Below the pieces are notes generated by a model. The model was not told the origin of the DNA. It was given only the letters and a program-made list of their open reading frames with translations, and ran no database searches. Positions 13,470 to 28,458 of a stretch of 64,000 nucleotides of DNA are shown piece after piece. This DNA comes from Latrodectus hesperus. Taxonomy: Eukaryota > Arthropoda > Arachnida > Araneae > Theridiidae. The stretch is taken from positions 355,501 to 419,500 of the forward strand of contig JAJQOW010000025.1 in the NCBI GenBank assembly GCA_037975125.1, written 5' to 3'. Made by a program: the position numbers and the translations under genes. Within the stretch, counting starts at the first letter, position 1; every line of letters begins with the position of its first letter.

Positions 13470-13995
13470 TGCAACAAATTCATGTGAATTCCACCTCATC
13501 TGGAGCAGAGCTCACATAGGCATCCAAGGAAATGAGCTCGCTGACGCAGCTGCGAAAGAATCAACCAAACTTCCAAAAGATGAGCAATATCACTTCGCAT
13601 GGTCCCAAGCATTCATAAAACACAGCCTTAAAACTTCAAAATTAGCCTCATGGCAAACCGCATGGACAGTAGCACACCAGGGAAGAACAACAAACAAAAT
13701 AATTCCAAAAGTCTCCGAGTCACACTTACTGGATAACCCGCAAGTAAATTACTTCGTAACAGATCATGGTCCATTCCCAACTTACTTTAAAAAATAAATA
13801 GAATATCTTCATCTCTCTGTCTCTGTGGCAAAGAAGGCAATCCTTTCCACTACATTACAGAATGCAGCTACACCGCACAACAACATCTCAAATGCGCTCA
13901 AAACCTTAACTACACCGATTTTCTTCGATTCTGTCTTCGTTCAGCTCCCCACAAGAAAAAATTAACACTAATCGCTCCTGGGGCCTGAGCAGCTA
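13470..13995 (+). pseudogene. LINE pol C-terminal fragment with RNase H
   Basis: The plus strand begins inside a non-LTR retrotransposon protein: HLIWSRAHIGIQGNELADAA is the C-terminal RNase H motif (SH.GI.GNE.AD..AK). The same frame continues through a Trp-rich linker to about 13,790. After a stop or frameshift, CLCGKEGNPFHYITEC provides the C-terminal C-x-C...H...C zinc motif, followed by LRSAPHKKKLTLIAPGA and a stop near 13,990. LINE clades that carry RNase H include I, R1-related and LOA; I cannot choose between them. Truncated at its 5' end and broken by at least one frameshift. Confidence 0.7.
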
Positions 13996-14370
13996 CCAGG
14001 CGCGTCGGTAGGCGGTGGATCACCGAACGTCCTGTAGAAATGACAGGATAGCCTTGAATATAGAATCAGAGGCCGCGAACCAGCTCCCGTAAACCCTGGT
14101 GTTATGCGATCCGTGCCTAGGGCTAATTGGCACCGCGGTATTGGTGTCTTAACGGAGCCTCTAGTTGCCTGGCAAACTTCTAGAGTAATTTGCCTTGCCC
14201 AATATCTCAGGCAATGCTGGGTGGACTTATATTACCTGAGCTTATAAATTGTTATCTTGTGGCTGAAAAGATACAAGAAATAACAAACCTTTCTGCATCT
14301 GCAGGTGATACCTCTGAAGTAGGCCTTGCTGAAAAAGACAAGTGAACTCAGAGGCAGTCTTGTAAAGGGG
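13996..14370. other. GC-richer stretch, probably retroelement UTR
   Basis: About 375 bp with balanced base composition lie between two LINE ends and carry no clear open frame. Position and composition suggest untranslated sequence of one of the adjacent LINEs. This is an inference. Confidence 0.35.
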
Positions 14371-14439
14371 CAGTAATGAATCCTTCACTTGAGGTAGAAA
14401 TGACCTCCAAACCATCTTCTGGTGAAAGTCAGGAAGCTA

Positions 14440-14775
14440 TCCCTAGTATGACTGACTCTCTGACCAGATGGGACTGTTTCAGCAAGACCCTATCTGCTGG
14501 AAATGTCATACGCAAGAGGAAACGGCAGAGCATATCATTTATGAATGCGAGGCTCTTGCCCTCCCTAGATTAACCTCTTTAGGCATCATCCATACTAGAG
14601 AGTTACACCTAGACTCCATTAAAGGGCTATCGGACTTTATTAATAAAGCGGGTGACCCGAGCAACTGGAACTAGGAAACATTGGGTTTGGAGGTTAATGG
14701 TACAAAATGCTGATTAAAATGCAGAGGTGCCCAATGACATACAAACCCAATTCTAAGAAGAAGAAGAAGAACACG
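14440..14775 (+). pseudogene. second LINE 3' end with zinc motif, UTR and (GAA)n tail
   Basis: A 68-codon frame (14,468-14,674) contains DPICWKCHTQEETAEHIIYEC. This is a C-x2-C-x7-H-x4-C motif as seen at the C terminus of LINE proteins, and the frame ends GDPSNWN-stop. About 90 bp of 3' UTR follow, ending in (GAA)n at about 14,754-14,770. The last 145 bp are repeated, inverted, at 2770-2905, where a target duplication proves retroposition of this family. Upstream parts of the protein are missing or scrambled. Confidence 0.75.
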
Positions 14776-14803
14776 TAAGCTCATCATCTAATCTGCTCTA
14801 TAG

Positions 14804-14843
14804 CCTTGCACAGATCGAGAAAAAGGTCTCGATCTGTGCAAGG
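14804..14843. repeat. perfect 17-bp hairpin
   Basis: The arm CCTTGCACAGATCGAGA (14,804-14,820) is the exact reverse complement of 14,827-14,843, with a 6-base loop AAAAGG. It sits between the (GAA)n LINE tail and the next LINE-like piece. Confidence 0.9.
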
Positions 14844-15005
14844 ACAGGAATCCTCCTTCTATCAGCTCGCCAGGCGATTCATCAGACTCAGACTTTTAAC
14901 CTCCTAAGTTTAAGCAAACTTGAACTTTTAATTAGAGACTTCATAATTGAAATGACTGTTTTTTCCCTACCAATCAGAATCAAGGACTTTGCAGCCACAC
15001 AATAG
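14843..15005 (+). pseudogene. possible further LINE coding scrap
   Basis: A short frame with ILLLSARQAIHQTQTFNLL and LSKLELLIRDFIIEM ends in stops near 15,000. Its placement after other LINE ends suggests LINE C-terminal sequence. There is no diagnostic motif, so this is weak. Confidence 0.2.
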
Positions 15006-15284
15006 TTTCATTCTCCATTTGTATATAACTTTTCATTGTCTCATTTACTTATACTTTTTAAAAATTCTTATCTTTACATATTTTTTTTAATTTCAATCAT
15101 TCATCCTTATGTTGTCATCCCTGCCTGATATAGAACTGTAATGTTTTGGACACTGCGAGATCCAATACAAGGCATTGTAAATCCTTCATTTTCTACAGCA
15201 TGCTGGGTGACGGTCCAGTTTGGAACAACCTTTTAACCCCTGGAAGGTGCTGCTTGCTCACGATGGTGTGAGTGGACTAAACCT

Positions 15285-15390
15285 GATAACAGATTGGTAC
15301 AGAACGGGGTTCACTCCCATCTCTTATGTATGTTCCTTCCGATAATGAGAACGAAGCCGTAACCAACTAGGCCACCCCCAGCCCAAACTA
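15285..15390 (-). mobile_element. tRNA-derived SINE-like head
   Basis: On the minus strand GGGGTGGCCTAGTTGGTTAC looks like a tRNA 5' part with an A box. About 50 bp later GGGAGTGAACCCCG could be a decayed B box. No tail or target duplication seen. Confidence 0.4.
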
Positions 15391-15447
15391 TGCCCGAGTA
15401 ATATGACAGCGCTCTTCAGAATGAAAAGCTCTAGCTTCAGTCCTAGC

Positions 15448-15519
15448 CAATTGAACAATAGGAGATTTATATTGTGCCTTCTGCAATTGAACAATAGGAG
15501 ATTTATATTGTGCCTTCTG
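15448..15519. repeat. 36-bp perfect tandem duplication
   Basis: The 36-bp unit beginning CAATTGAACAATAGGAGATT occurs twice head to tail (15,448-15,483 and 15,484-15,519) without a difference. Confidence 0.95.
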
Positions 15520-15690
15520 CAAGCATGACTATTGAAGTGGATACTTTGGGTTTTTATGGTTTCTTGTGATATGGCTCATTATTGATGCAAAGATCTTCCT
15601 GTAAGTAATTACATGCTGAATATTAAAATGCCTTACAACAGCGTAAATTCGCTACGCTGCCTACTACACGGTGATGAATGAAAGTTTTAT

Positions 15691-15770
15691 TATATTTATA
15701 AAATATGTGCAATTACACACATACATTCATATACATACGTGTGTGTAATTGCACATATTTTATAAATATA
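15691..15770. repeat. perfect 30-bp inverted repeat, 20-base loop
   Basis: 15,691-15,720 is the exact reverse complement of 15,741-15,770, with a 20-base spacer beginning ATACATTCAT. CA/TG-rich sequence follows. The arms start TATATTTATAAAATATGTGC. Confidence 0.95.
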
Positions 15771-15872
15771 ATACATTCATATATGTATGTGTGTACACCA
15801 CACACACATACACACGTCTATACAGGGTTTCTATTAAAATCATATTGGTAAAAAAAAATCTTGGTATTATTT

Positions 15873-16743
15873 TAATTGGTCTACCGAAAAATTCTGTTCG
15901 TTGATCGATGACGATGCTGTTAAAATTGTGCTAGAGAAAGATTTTTTTCTTACAGCATTGGAGATCGCAGAAAGCTTGATTCAGCTCAGTAAACTATTTC
16001 GGACCCTATTCGAAAGATAGGATTGGTATAGAAATATTTAAAATGGGTGCCACATGAATTAAGTCACAAGAATTTTGATGATCGGAGCATCACATGCCTA
16101 TCCCTGCTTGTTCGGAATCAAACCAAGATCTTCTTGAACTTGAGGATAGCTGGAGATGAAAAATGGATTACCTAGGAAGACATCGTAAGGAAAAGGGTAT
16201 ATTGTGCGGAAAACCTAACCCTTCCAAGTGTAAAACAAATTTGACTCTGAATAAGGAAATGTTGTGCATATGGTAGGACATTTGAGGAATAATACCTTAT
16301 AAGCATTAAAAATTGAACGATAACCTCAATTCGAAAAAGTATTGTCTAAAACTGGATAATTTAATGGGAGCAGTCCAAAAGAAAAGAGGCCAAGAAAAGA
16401 GTTCGTCAAAAAATTGCAGAATTAGGCTGGGAAATTCTGTCCCATACACTATATTCTCCGGACTTTTCACCATCCATTTATTACTTTTTCTTGTCCTTAC
16501 AAAATTTTTTGAATGGCAAAAAATTCAAAAATGAAGAAGATATAATTGAAGCCCTATTTAAATTTTTCGCATGAAAAGTTGAAACAGTTTTCAAAAATGG
16601 GGTATAAAAATTGCCATTACTCTGTCAAGAAGTCATTAATACTTATAGCAATTATATAATTTAATAAAGTTTATTGACATTAAGAAAATTTTGTATTTTA
16701 TTTTATTCCAAAAATGGACAGAACTTTATGGGAGACCTAATAT
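15873..16743 (+). pseudogene. mariner element, internally deleted and decayed
   Basis: Transposase fragments in changing frames: an HTH-like N-terminal stretch (VLEKDFFLTALEIAESL), LVRNQTKIFLNLRIAGDEKW around the first catalytic Asp, then 73 open codons at 16,313-16,534. These are followed by RQKIAELGWEILSHTLYSPD and FSPSIYYFFLSLQNFLNGKK. In active mariners the last block reads SPD.APSDYHLF; here the third catalytic Asp position is not Asp, so the copy is dead. The ends look like decayed terminal inverted repeats: left TTGGTCTACCGAAAAATTCT near 15,876, right (reverse complement) TTAGGTCTCCCATAAAGTTC near 16,740. At about 870 bp it is shorter than a usual 1.3-kb mariner, so the central block around the second Asp has been lost. 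Confidence 0.72.
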
Positions 16744-18825
16744 TAATTTTACACATTCTAATTTAATCCTTTACTCATAAGAATTCTGATAAAAGAATAC
16801 TGAAGAGTACAATAAGCACTTGCATTTATTTTAACAGTGATTATTTAACGTTACTTTTTGAAAACAATTTCATGAAAATTTAATCCCTCGGAAGTTAACT
16901 ATTGAATGACTGAAAAAATAATTATTCAAACATTATATATTTATCGTTATTGGAAGATGAGTTTCGATAAATTTTTATTACAAGAAAAATTATAATTAAA
17001 AAAATTTAAATCATCTCCTTGCCGATGTAAACTAACTATATATTTGCTTTATCTTCTGTTCTATTTTCAACGTGTTCAATTTTGGAAACAATATCGATAA
17101 AGATTTGAAAACAAATTATTTAAGACAGAAGGTAATATTCATAATTTTGAAAAGTTTTATAAACGGAAAAAAATTATAATTAAAAACCTCTTTAATACTC
17201 ATAAAAATCATGAATGGATTTTTTCTAATCACTGATGACACTCAGACATTCGATGGTGAACTTCGCCTTGTTTGCTGCCGCTCGAAGAATGCGATTTGAA
17301 AGTAAACAGCAAATTCGCCGACAAGTCAGATTTAGGATGTTGTAAATGACGTAGATGAAACGTAATCTGACATCAAGGATATTTTAAACCAATGAGAATT
17401 GTAACAGAATGACATAATCCGGATTTCAACTGGCACGAAAGAAACAACCACTTCATGATTAATAAGAACTTTGCCGATTATTCAAAGTTTGTATAATAAT
17501 TTTATTATAACCATGCTCGAAATGAAAGTACTATGTTGTTTTAATAATCTCTCATTCAATTATAAATGACATGATAAAATTACATACACACACATTTAAT
17601 TTTGGTTACATTAATTCGTATATATAATTTATTTCCAGCTGTCAATGACAAAACTCAAAACTAGAGCATTACTTCTCTGTTTATTCCGCCATTGTGTCTC
17701 CTATAATATGATGAAACTACTAGCAGTTGCCGGTATTCAGGATTTGGAAAATCAGATAACATTTGTCTCATTGAATTTAACGTTGATAATTCAATTCGTA
17801 AATATTTGAATTTTATAGAATAATTACCCAGCTAGAGTGATTTCTATGAAATGTCAAAGCAATAAAACAAAATTACCTTTATTAATTTGGAGATGTATAG
17901 GCTAATTAAAGCAAGATTGTATTTGTGTTAAAAGTATGTAATATGATATGATTGATTTTTTTAATTATTCTGTTGAATTACTTTAAAACGAGAAAAATAG
18001 GTGTATGAAAAAACTTTCAATTAATTAAAAAAGTAAAAAGTCTCAACCAGAATAATTAATTATAACTATTCTTTCTAGTTATTACTTATATAACTATTAT
18101 TTCTAATAATAAACTTATTATAATGTAAAGTAAACAAATGATAATGCTAACTAATTAAAATTACAAAAAAGATTATTTAAATTCAGGTTATTTAATTTTG
18201 AAAAAAAATGTGATATGTAGTTGTCATGGATAATGTAAAAAATAATACGCCTTGATAGTAATTTTTTTTAATAAATTAAAAAAATTCTTACTGAAATATC
18301 ATTACTATTCTCCTTTGTGAATTTATTTAATGTTTTATCATTTGTGATTACTTTTAATATTTTTGTCAATAAATTTCCTTTTTTTAACTGCACATTAAGA
18401 ACTTATCTTGATCAAATCATTTAAAAAATTACCCCATATAACTTTAAAATTTTTATATTTTGCTAAAAATATTTTACACTTTTTTATTAAACACTTTCCG
18501 ACAAACCCAAAATGTTACGTCAGAAGAAAATGTAATCATTATATTATTGATAAACGTCAGTTGTATTTTAACCTCTTAAACTTAATTATGGAATTTGCTT
18601 GCAAATTTTATTGCCACCATTAACTCTTTAAAGCTAAATTAATAAAAATCATTCATGCAATCATAACGATTTTTGGGTAATTCATCCATTAAAAATATCA
18701 GCGAAGTTACAAACGATAATTAATACTTCTGTCTTCACATAATCTTTAAAAAAGAGCGATAAACTAAATTAACAGCATTTAGGAAATCGGTCTTCAGTAC
18801 TTAGAGAGTGTGACTTGAAAGCTAC
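16744..18825. other. AT-rich DNA without recognisable gene
   Basis: About 2 kb. A patch near 17,230-17,470 is less AT-rich but gives no family match. A 71-codon frame at 18,408-18,623 is Lys/Phe/Ile-rich, as expected by chance in such DNA. Confidence 0.45.
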
Positions 18826-18829
18826 GCTC

Positions 18830-19328
18830 ATTGCACGCCACATTCGCTGGCAATATCGTGGCAACTTTTAGATTTTCCCTCCTAATGCATATCTAAATTC
18901 AGTTCCTGCTTTCAGGTACAGTCATGATTAAAAGCTTTACCCACAGAGTATCCTTTTCTAAGTGTTGACATCCTCCTTCGATCAAAATCTGGGGAAATTC
19001 CAGATCTTCCCGCATGAAGGGCTGCGAGGAGTTGGCGAATCTCCGGAAATAACGGATTTGCAAACAAGCCGACGAGATCAAATACACTTTTGATGGAAAT
19101 CACCTTGAACGTAAAGAAGTGGAAGCATCACATCTGATACACGTCGCCATAGCAACCGAAAGATGCTTCAAAATGGAATCCAATGCAAACTGTCGGCTTT
19201 TGAAGGTATCTCAATGCATCGAATTTAAAAAAAATGATGGGGTGGTTTTCATCTTTTTGCTCCAAAAGGAGTATCCACGCTACTAGACTTATTGAGAGAA
19301 CAGAGAAATATATTTTTATGAATACCAT
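18830..19328 (-). other. unidentified GC-richer block with open frames
   Basis: This 500-bp block is clearly less AT-rich than its flanks. The minus strand has a 66-codon frame from an ATG at 19,328 with a hydrophobic, signal-peptide-like start (MVFIKIYFSVLSISLVAWIL), ending at 19,128. A 63-codon frame (19,103-18,912) in another phase contains LFPEIRQLLAALHAGR and RRRMSTLRKGYSVGKAF. A CAAG/GTGATT splice-donor-like sequence lies between them. I recognise no family. It could be an exon pair of a small secreted protein or an old repeat. Confidence 0.2.
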
Positions 19329-19612
19329 TTTTTGAAATTTTATTCAGAATTCTTTGAATTATAGAGCATATTTTAGTTTTAATAATACAAGACACAATTA
19401 TATAAATTTCCTAATAGTGTAGTCTAATTTGAATAATTAAAGATAAAATATTTTAAAGTTCCTTGAAAATGACGCTGGAAGGCTTGATGGTAAAGACATA
19501 TTAATTTACTACACTTTTTTTTAGAATTATTAGTTTCAATTAATTTCAAATTAAAATAAATTTTTTATTACAATTTATTAATAATTATTGTTGTTCTTAA
19601 ATGTGATTTTTC
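19329..19612. other. AT-rich spacer
   Basis: Nothing recognised. Confidence 0.5.
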
Positions 19613-19664
19613 AATTTCATGTTCTAAGTCAGGGATATAAAATTTCATGTTCTAAGTCAGGGAT
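19613..19664. repeat. 28-bp near-tandem duplication spanning the hAT left end
   Basis: AATTTCATGTTCTAAGTCAG (plus GGAT) occurs at 19,613-19,636 and again at 19,641-19,664. Each copy holds the 8-bp target sequence TTCTAAGT and the first seven bases (CAGGGAT) of the hAT terminal repeat. Only the second copy continues into the element. Confidence 0.9.
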
Positions 19665-22533
19665 GCCGAACTAATAACACGCGCGTGCCACAAGTAGCAC
19701 GTTTCAAAATATTGATGGCATGCACAAAAACAAAACTATTTTTATAGGTTATCTTTTTTGATAGAAATTAATTAAAAATTATTAATCTACACATAATTTA
19801 TAGTTTATGTCATAAATTTGTAGTACTGATTACCTATCTTAATATGTTAAATAGAACCAACAAATTATACATTTTATTATTAAAATATCGCATGAATTCT
19901 CTCAAAGTATAAAAAGATGCGCATTAGATAAAATTTTTTGCGTATTCAGTTTCGCTTTCTAATGTTCTTGCATGTTATTGCCGTCGCAGTGCTACGACAG
20001 ACTGCATTAGTCATTTTTAGTAAACCGTCCTCTGTGAAACTTCAGTGACTTGTTAAAAAAATATAGCCATTTATATTGCAAGTATATATCGTCTTATTTT
20101 TAGATAAATATTTTTACATAATATTTCATATTTTATGTTCTGCATTCGTTAGCAAGAACATATTGCGTTAAGACTGAAGTTTTAACCTGTTTGCTTGCTT
20201 TGCAATTTATTTTGCTTATTTTTGAACAATAAAATATTTTAATATTATGAGAAATTATTTTTATCATTAAATCAGTGTAAGGCATAGAAATAATTAGTAA
20301 AATTACTTTGAATTAATATATTATTTATTATTTTCTTGTGTTGGTAATATTTTTAGTACTTTATTGTGTGACGAAATATGTTCTTGCAAACGTATGCTGA
20401 ATAAATTATTTATTTTACAACTAAATTATTAATATAAATATATTTTTTAGAATTTCTTATTAGGGCTAGTTCTATGAAGAAATCGAAATAATCCGAAACA
20501 TGTAGTAGCAGAGAATTTCAAGCTTGGTGGACCGATTGATACGGTATGATTGTAAAGACTGTAAAGTGATTTGTATTTTATGTTCTAAAGCTGTAGACTG
20601 TAGAACATCTTCAATATTATGAAACCAACCATAAATTTCTTCTCAATCGAAGTGTGGAAGAGCAAAAGGAGTATACTTCTTCTTTAACTACTTCTTTAAT
20701 TAAATATATTGGAACTCAATCAAATACCGCTGCTGCTAGTTATCAAGTTTCAGAAACTATTGCTCAATATGCAAAACCTTTTAATGAAGGCGAATTTTTA
20801 AAAGAATGCTTGGCTGCAACGTGCACCATACTTATTCGATGATTTCAAAAACAAAGGAAAAATTATCCAAAGAATTAAAGACTAGCAGATAGTTAAGAAT
20901 ACAGTGAAAGAGAGAATTTTGGGTGTGGCGGAAAATGTAAATTTTCAACAAAAAATTCATATAAAGTCTTACGATTTTATATCCATTAGCATTGACGAGT
21001 CTACCGACGTAACAGGCTCTGCTCGTATAGAAATTTCTGTATGTTACTTTGTTCAAAACAATATTAAAGAAGAGTTAATAAGTTTATCACAACATTAACA
21101 AAAATAACAACAAAAGGATTAGACATCTGTAATGCAGTTATAGATGCATTGGAAAAAAGAGAAGTATGACTTTTCTAAAATTGTGTCAGTTACAACTGAC
21201 GGTGCCCGCAGCTTAACTGGACGGAAAAATGAATTTATAAATTTATTTACAAAACGTATTGGGCACAGGTTTAAAAATGTTTGATGATATTTTAAATTTT
21301 GTAACAAAATTAGTCAATTTTATATTAGCACGAACAAAAAATAAAAGAAGATTTCAAGAATTGTTAAACGAAGTAAACTCGTCATAGCTTACTGTTTTAC
21401 TATAATGTACGCTGGTTACGCCGCGAAATGTTTTGCAAAGATTTGTAGATTGTTTGGAAGAAATAAGATTATTTCTAAATAATAAGAACATTATTGACCA
21501 ATACAATCAATTATTGGATGTAGAATGGCTAGCATAGTTAAATTTTTTCACTGATTTATGCTCTCACTTAAATGAATTAAATATAAAGCTATAGGGTGTT
21601 AATAAAACAGTCATTATAATGTTTGACTTTATCATAGCGTTCGAAGTCAAATTACAGATTTTTAATTGTGATATTCTTTAAATTCATATAAATATTTTCC
21701 GAATACAAAAATTTTTTTCTAAAAGTGAATGTTACGAAAAGCCTAATAAAGAGTCATTAACGAAAGAATTTTCAATTGTAATCTAATACCTGATTCAGGA
21801 ATTTTTTGCAAGATTTACGCAGTTTAAAGAATTTGAAGAAACTTAAAAATTTATTTTATATCCTGATACAAAATACCATTTGAAAAATTAAATCTAAAAG
21901 TCCTTGAGTGGTTAAATTTTAATGAATTGGAAATGGAATTTGTCGAATTTTAGTCAAGTACCATATGGAACTAAAAGTTTGTTGATTTAAGAAATGATTT
22001 AGAAATTATTGAAAGTAATCGATTATTGGATAAAATAAATAAAATTCCAGAAGAGGAAATTCTAACTGCATGGAATTCAATTCCTGACACGTTTAATTGT
22101 TTAAAAATATTAGCAAAGACAATTTTATCAATATTTTCATCGACGTAGGCATGCGAATTTTCAGAATTAAATTTTATAAAAAATAAATATAGGAATAGAA
22201 TGACGGACGAGAGTCGAGCTCTGCATGCGTACTGTTGAAATTAACTAACTATGAACCAGGTATTAAATCTTTATCATCTTGTGTACAGCAACAAAAATCA
22301 CATTAAAATCAATTATTTTTAACGTGAATTTTGTTTCCAGCATATTGCTTTTTGTAAAACATTGATTAATGAAATTAAAAAAAGAATTGCTTTTATTTGT
22401 TTATTTAATACACTTACGTATAGCTTCATCACACCAACATTTCGAGTGAAATTTTATTGTGGTACGTTATCTACTTAAAAAAGAATTTTTATGACTTTGT
22501 GGTACGGACATCAAAGGAGGTTCGCTATCCCTA
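19658..22533 (+). mobile_element. hAT element with 8-bp target duplication
   Basis: The 2876-bp element starts CAGGGATGCCGAAC and ends GTTCGCTATCCCTA, so its ends are near-complementary terminal inverted repeats. It is flanked by TTCTAAGT at 19,650-19,657 and 22,534-22,541, the 8-bp duplication characteristic of hAT transposition. The interior encodes a decayed transposase on the plus strand. The tandem-duplication breakpoint (21,130) lies inside this element, so its 3' half recurs at 42,653-44,057. Confidence 0.9.
20474..22238 (+). pseudogene. hAT transposase, GTF2IRD2/ZBED/SCAND3-like, decayed
   Basis: From an ATG at 20,474 a degraded N-terminal region (MKKSK then stops) stands where a BED zinc finger is expected. 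A frame at 20,654-20,842 (KEYTSSLTTSLIKYIGTQSN) matches the helical region after it. 20,904-21,098 has YDFISISIDESTDVTGSARI with the first catalytic Asp; next SVTTDGARSLTGRKNEF carries the second. The C-terminal dimerisation region (SELNFIKNKYRNRMTDESRA) ends at 22,238. Two TAG codons (21,951 and 22,146) replace CAG and TGG found at the matching places of the unit-2 copy. Frameshifts also occur, so no protein can be made. Confidence 0.8.
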
Positions 22534-22541
22534 TTCTAAGT

Positions 22542-26571
<4,030 letters not shown>

Positions 26572-26574
26572 AAA

Positions 26575-26886
26575 TTAGTTACTTAGAAATATATTAAAAT
26601 CATTTTCTTGAGTTAAATAAATTATTACAAATCTAAATTAAAAAATATATAAAACACATTAAAACCACGTTAATTTTAGTCTTTCAAAATTATGCGATAA
26701 TATTTTATAAATAAGAGGAAATTAACTAAATTTTATATTTATTATAAATAATTCTTACAAATTCAAATAATGGATAAAATACATAAGATTAAAAGAGATA
26801 AATAAATTACATAGAAAATAATTCTTTTTCTATGCAATTTATTTAAAACTTTAATTGCTAATAACTGATTTGATATAGCTTTTCAT
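26575..26886. other. AT-rich spacer
   Basis: No feature recognised. Confidence 0.5.
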
Positions 26887-26898
26887 TTTCTTTTTCAG

Positions 26899-27110
26899 TT
26901 GGTCTATATTTGGAACTTGGGCAATTGTGTTTCATTAAAATTATACCACGAGCTACTGAGGAAAATTCAAAAGTTCTGATCCAAATTTGTTATCATGAAA
27001 CAATTTTCAATATAGATTTGCTTAATGCTTTATTATTGATTTGTTTGCTTACTATGAATCATTTTTACCAGCATCAGGAATACAATAACAAAAAGTCTCA
27101 TAAGAACTAA
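26899..27110 (+). other. candidate terminal exon (unit 1 copy)
   Basis: A polypyrimidine run and AG (TTTTCTTTTTCAG, ending 26,898) look like a splice acceptor. From there one phase is open to a TAA at 27,108-27,110, giving about 70 residues that begin GLYLELGQLCFIKIIPRATE, with a hydrophobic stretch (LLNALLLICLLTM). The unit-2 copy (47,877-48,088) reads the same over the whole frame. No family recognised and no matching donor exon found. It may be chance in AT-rich DNA. Confidence 0.18.
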
Positions 27111-28168
27111 GTGTAAAATTTTTGCCTTAAAGTGTTTTAAACCTTAAGTTATAAATAGTTAAAGTAGTTAAAGCTTTAAAGTTTTTGCCAAATTTATATT
27201 TTCATGCGTGTTTTACTTTTAGAGTTCTCAATAATATATTTTAATTACTATATTGACAAATTAACTCTAAATCCTAAAACTAGTAAAACGCTAAATGTTT
27301 CGTAGTTTGAACAGTTAAAAATCAATCGAGACAATTATTTCATGTTTTAATAACGAACTTAACATTCTATAAAAAGTTATTTGTTTCAATAAATGAAAAA
27401 CTAAAAATATTAAATAAAAAAACTAAATTTAAAATAAATTATATAATGTTTGAAACTTTAAATGCTTACTTGGTTAAAAAATTTCGCAATGAGAAAATAT
27501 CATGTATAAATAAATAATCTTTGATAATTAAAGCATAAATGAAAAGATTAAGCAAGTAAAAACTTAAGAAGTTAATAATACATTAGGGATTATATTGCAT
27601 AAATTTAGTTAGTAATTATTTTTAATTAATTAACATACATTTTGCTTTTTCTTAAGGTGACATTTAAGTAAAGGGAGTAATTTATATAATCTTATTTTTA
27701 ATGTTTTTAAGCTTAAATTATGTAGCCCACGCTAAGCCATTTTCCATTTAGTAATAGTTTAATTCACCTCTAGGATTAAGCATTAATTAAAATGTCTTTG
27801 TAACGTTTTTATTTAAAAGGGAGACGTTAATTCATTAATGACTAGATAAGTAAAAGGATTTTGACAAAAAATCGTGGACAGATATTTTCTATTAGTTATT
27901 CACATTTAAACTATCTATGGTTCTTTCTACATCATAAAAAACTCTTAAATATAAATTTCATAATTTATTTTTTATTTATGAAAATTACTTATATACAAAT
28001 CCCTATCTTCAGTAAATCGTTGACTCTAAATATTTTATTTTTAAAAATATAGTTAATTATACATGATTATTCCATTAATTTTAAATCTTAATAGCATAAG
28101 TGTAAAACTATTTTCTGTTAAGTATTTTTGTTTGAATTATCTGTGCTTGAAACTTATATTTATAGGAG
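27111..28168. other. AT-rich spacer of the duplicated unit
   Basis: Short Ile/Leu/Asn-rich open frames only. Nothing recognised. Confidence 0.5.
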
Positions 28169-28170
28169 AA

Positions 28171-28293
<123 letters not shown>

Positions 28294-28421
28294 GAACTCC
28301 ATTCATCCGAACCAATTACCATACTTTATACGAATAATCTCTCCTTTTACTTCTTTTGTTCAATCTAATTAATTTTTCTGAAATTCTGAAAGTGATTCGC
28401 ATAATTGGAGTTTTATAGCAT

Positions 28422-28458
28422 TTTTTTCAATCCTGTATAACATACAGGATTGAAAAAA
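28422..28458. repeat. perfect 17-bp hairpin (unit 1)
   Basis: TTTTTTCAATCCTGTAT (28,422-28,438) pairs perfectly with 28,442-28,458 around the loop AAC. In unit 2 the stem is 18 bp. Confidence 0.93.
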
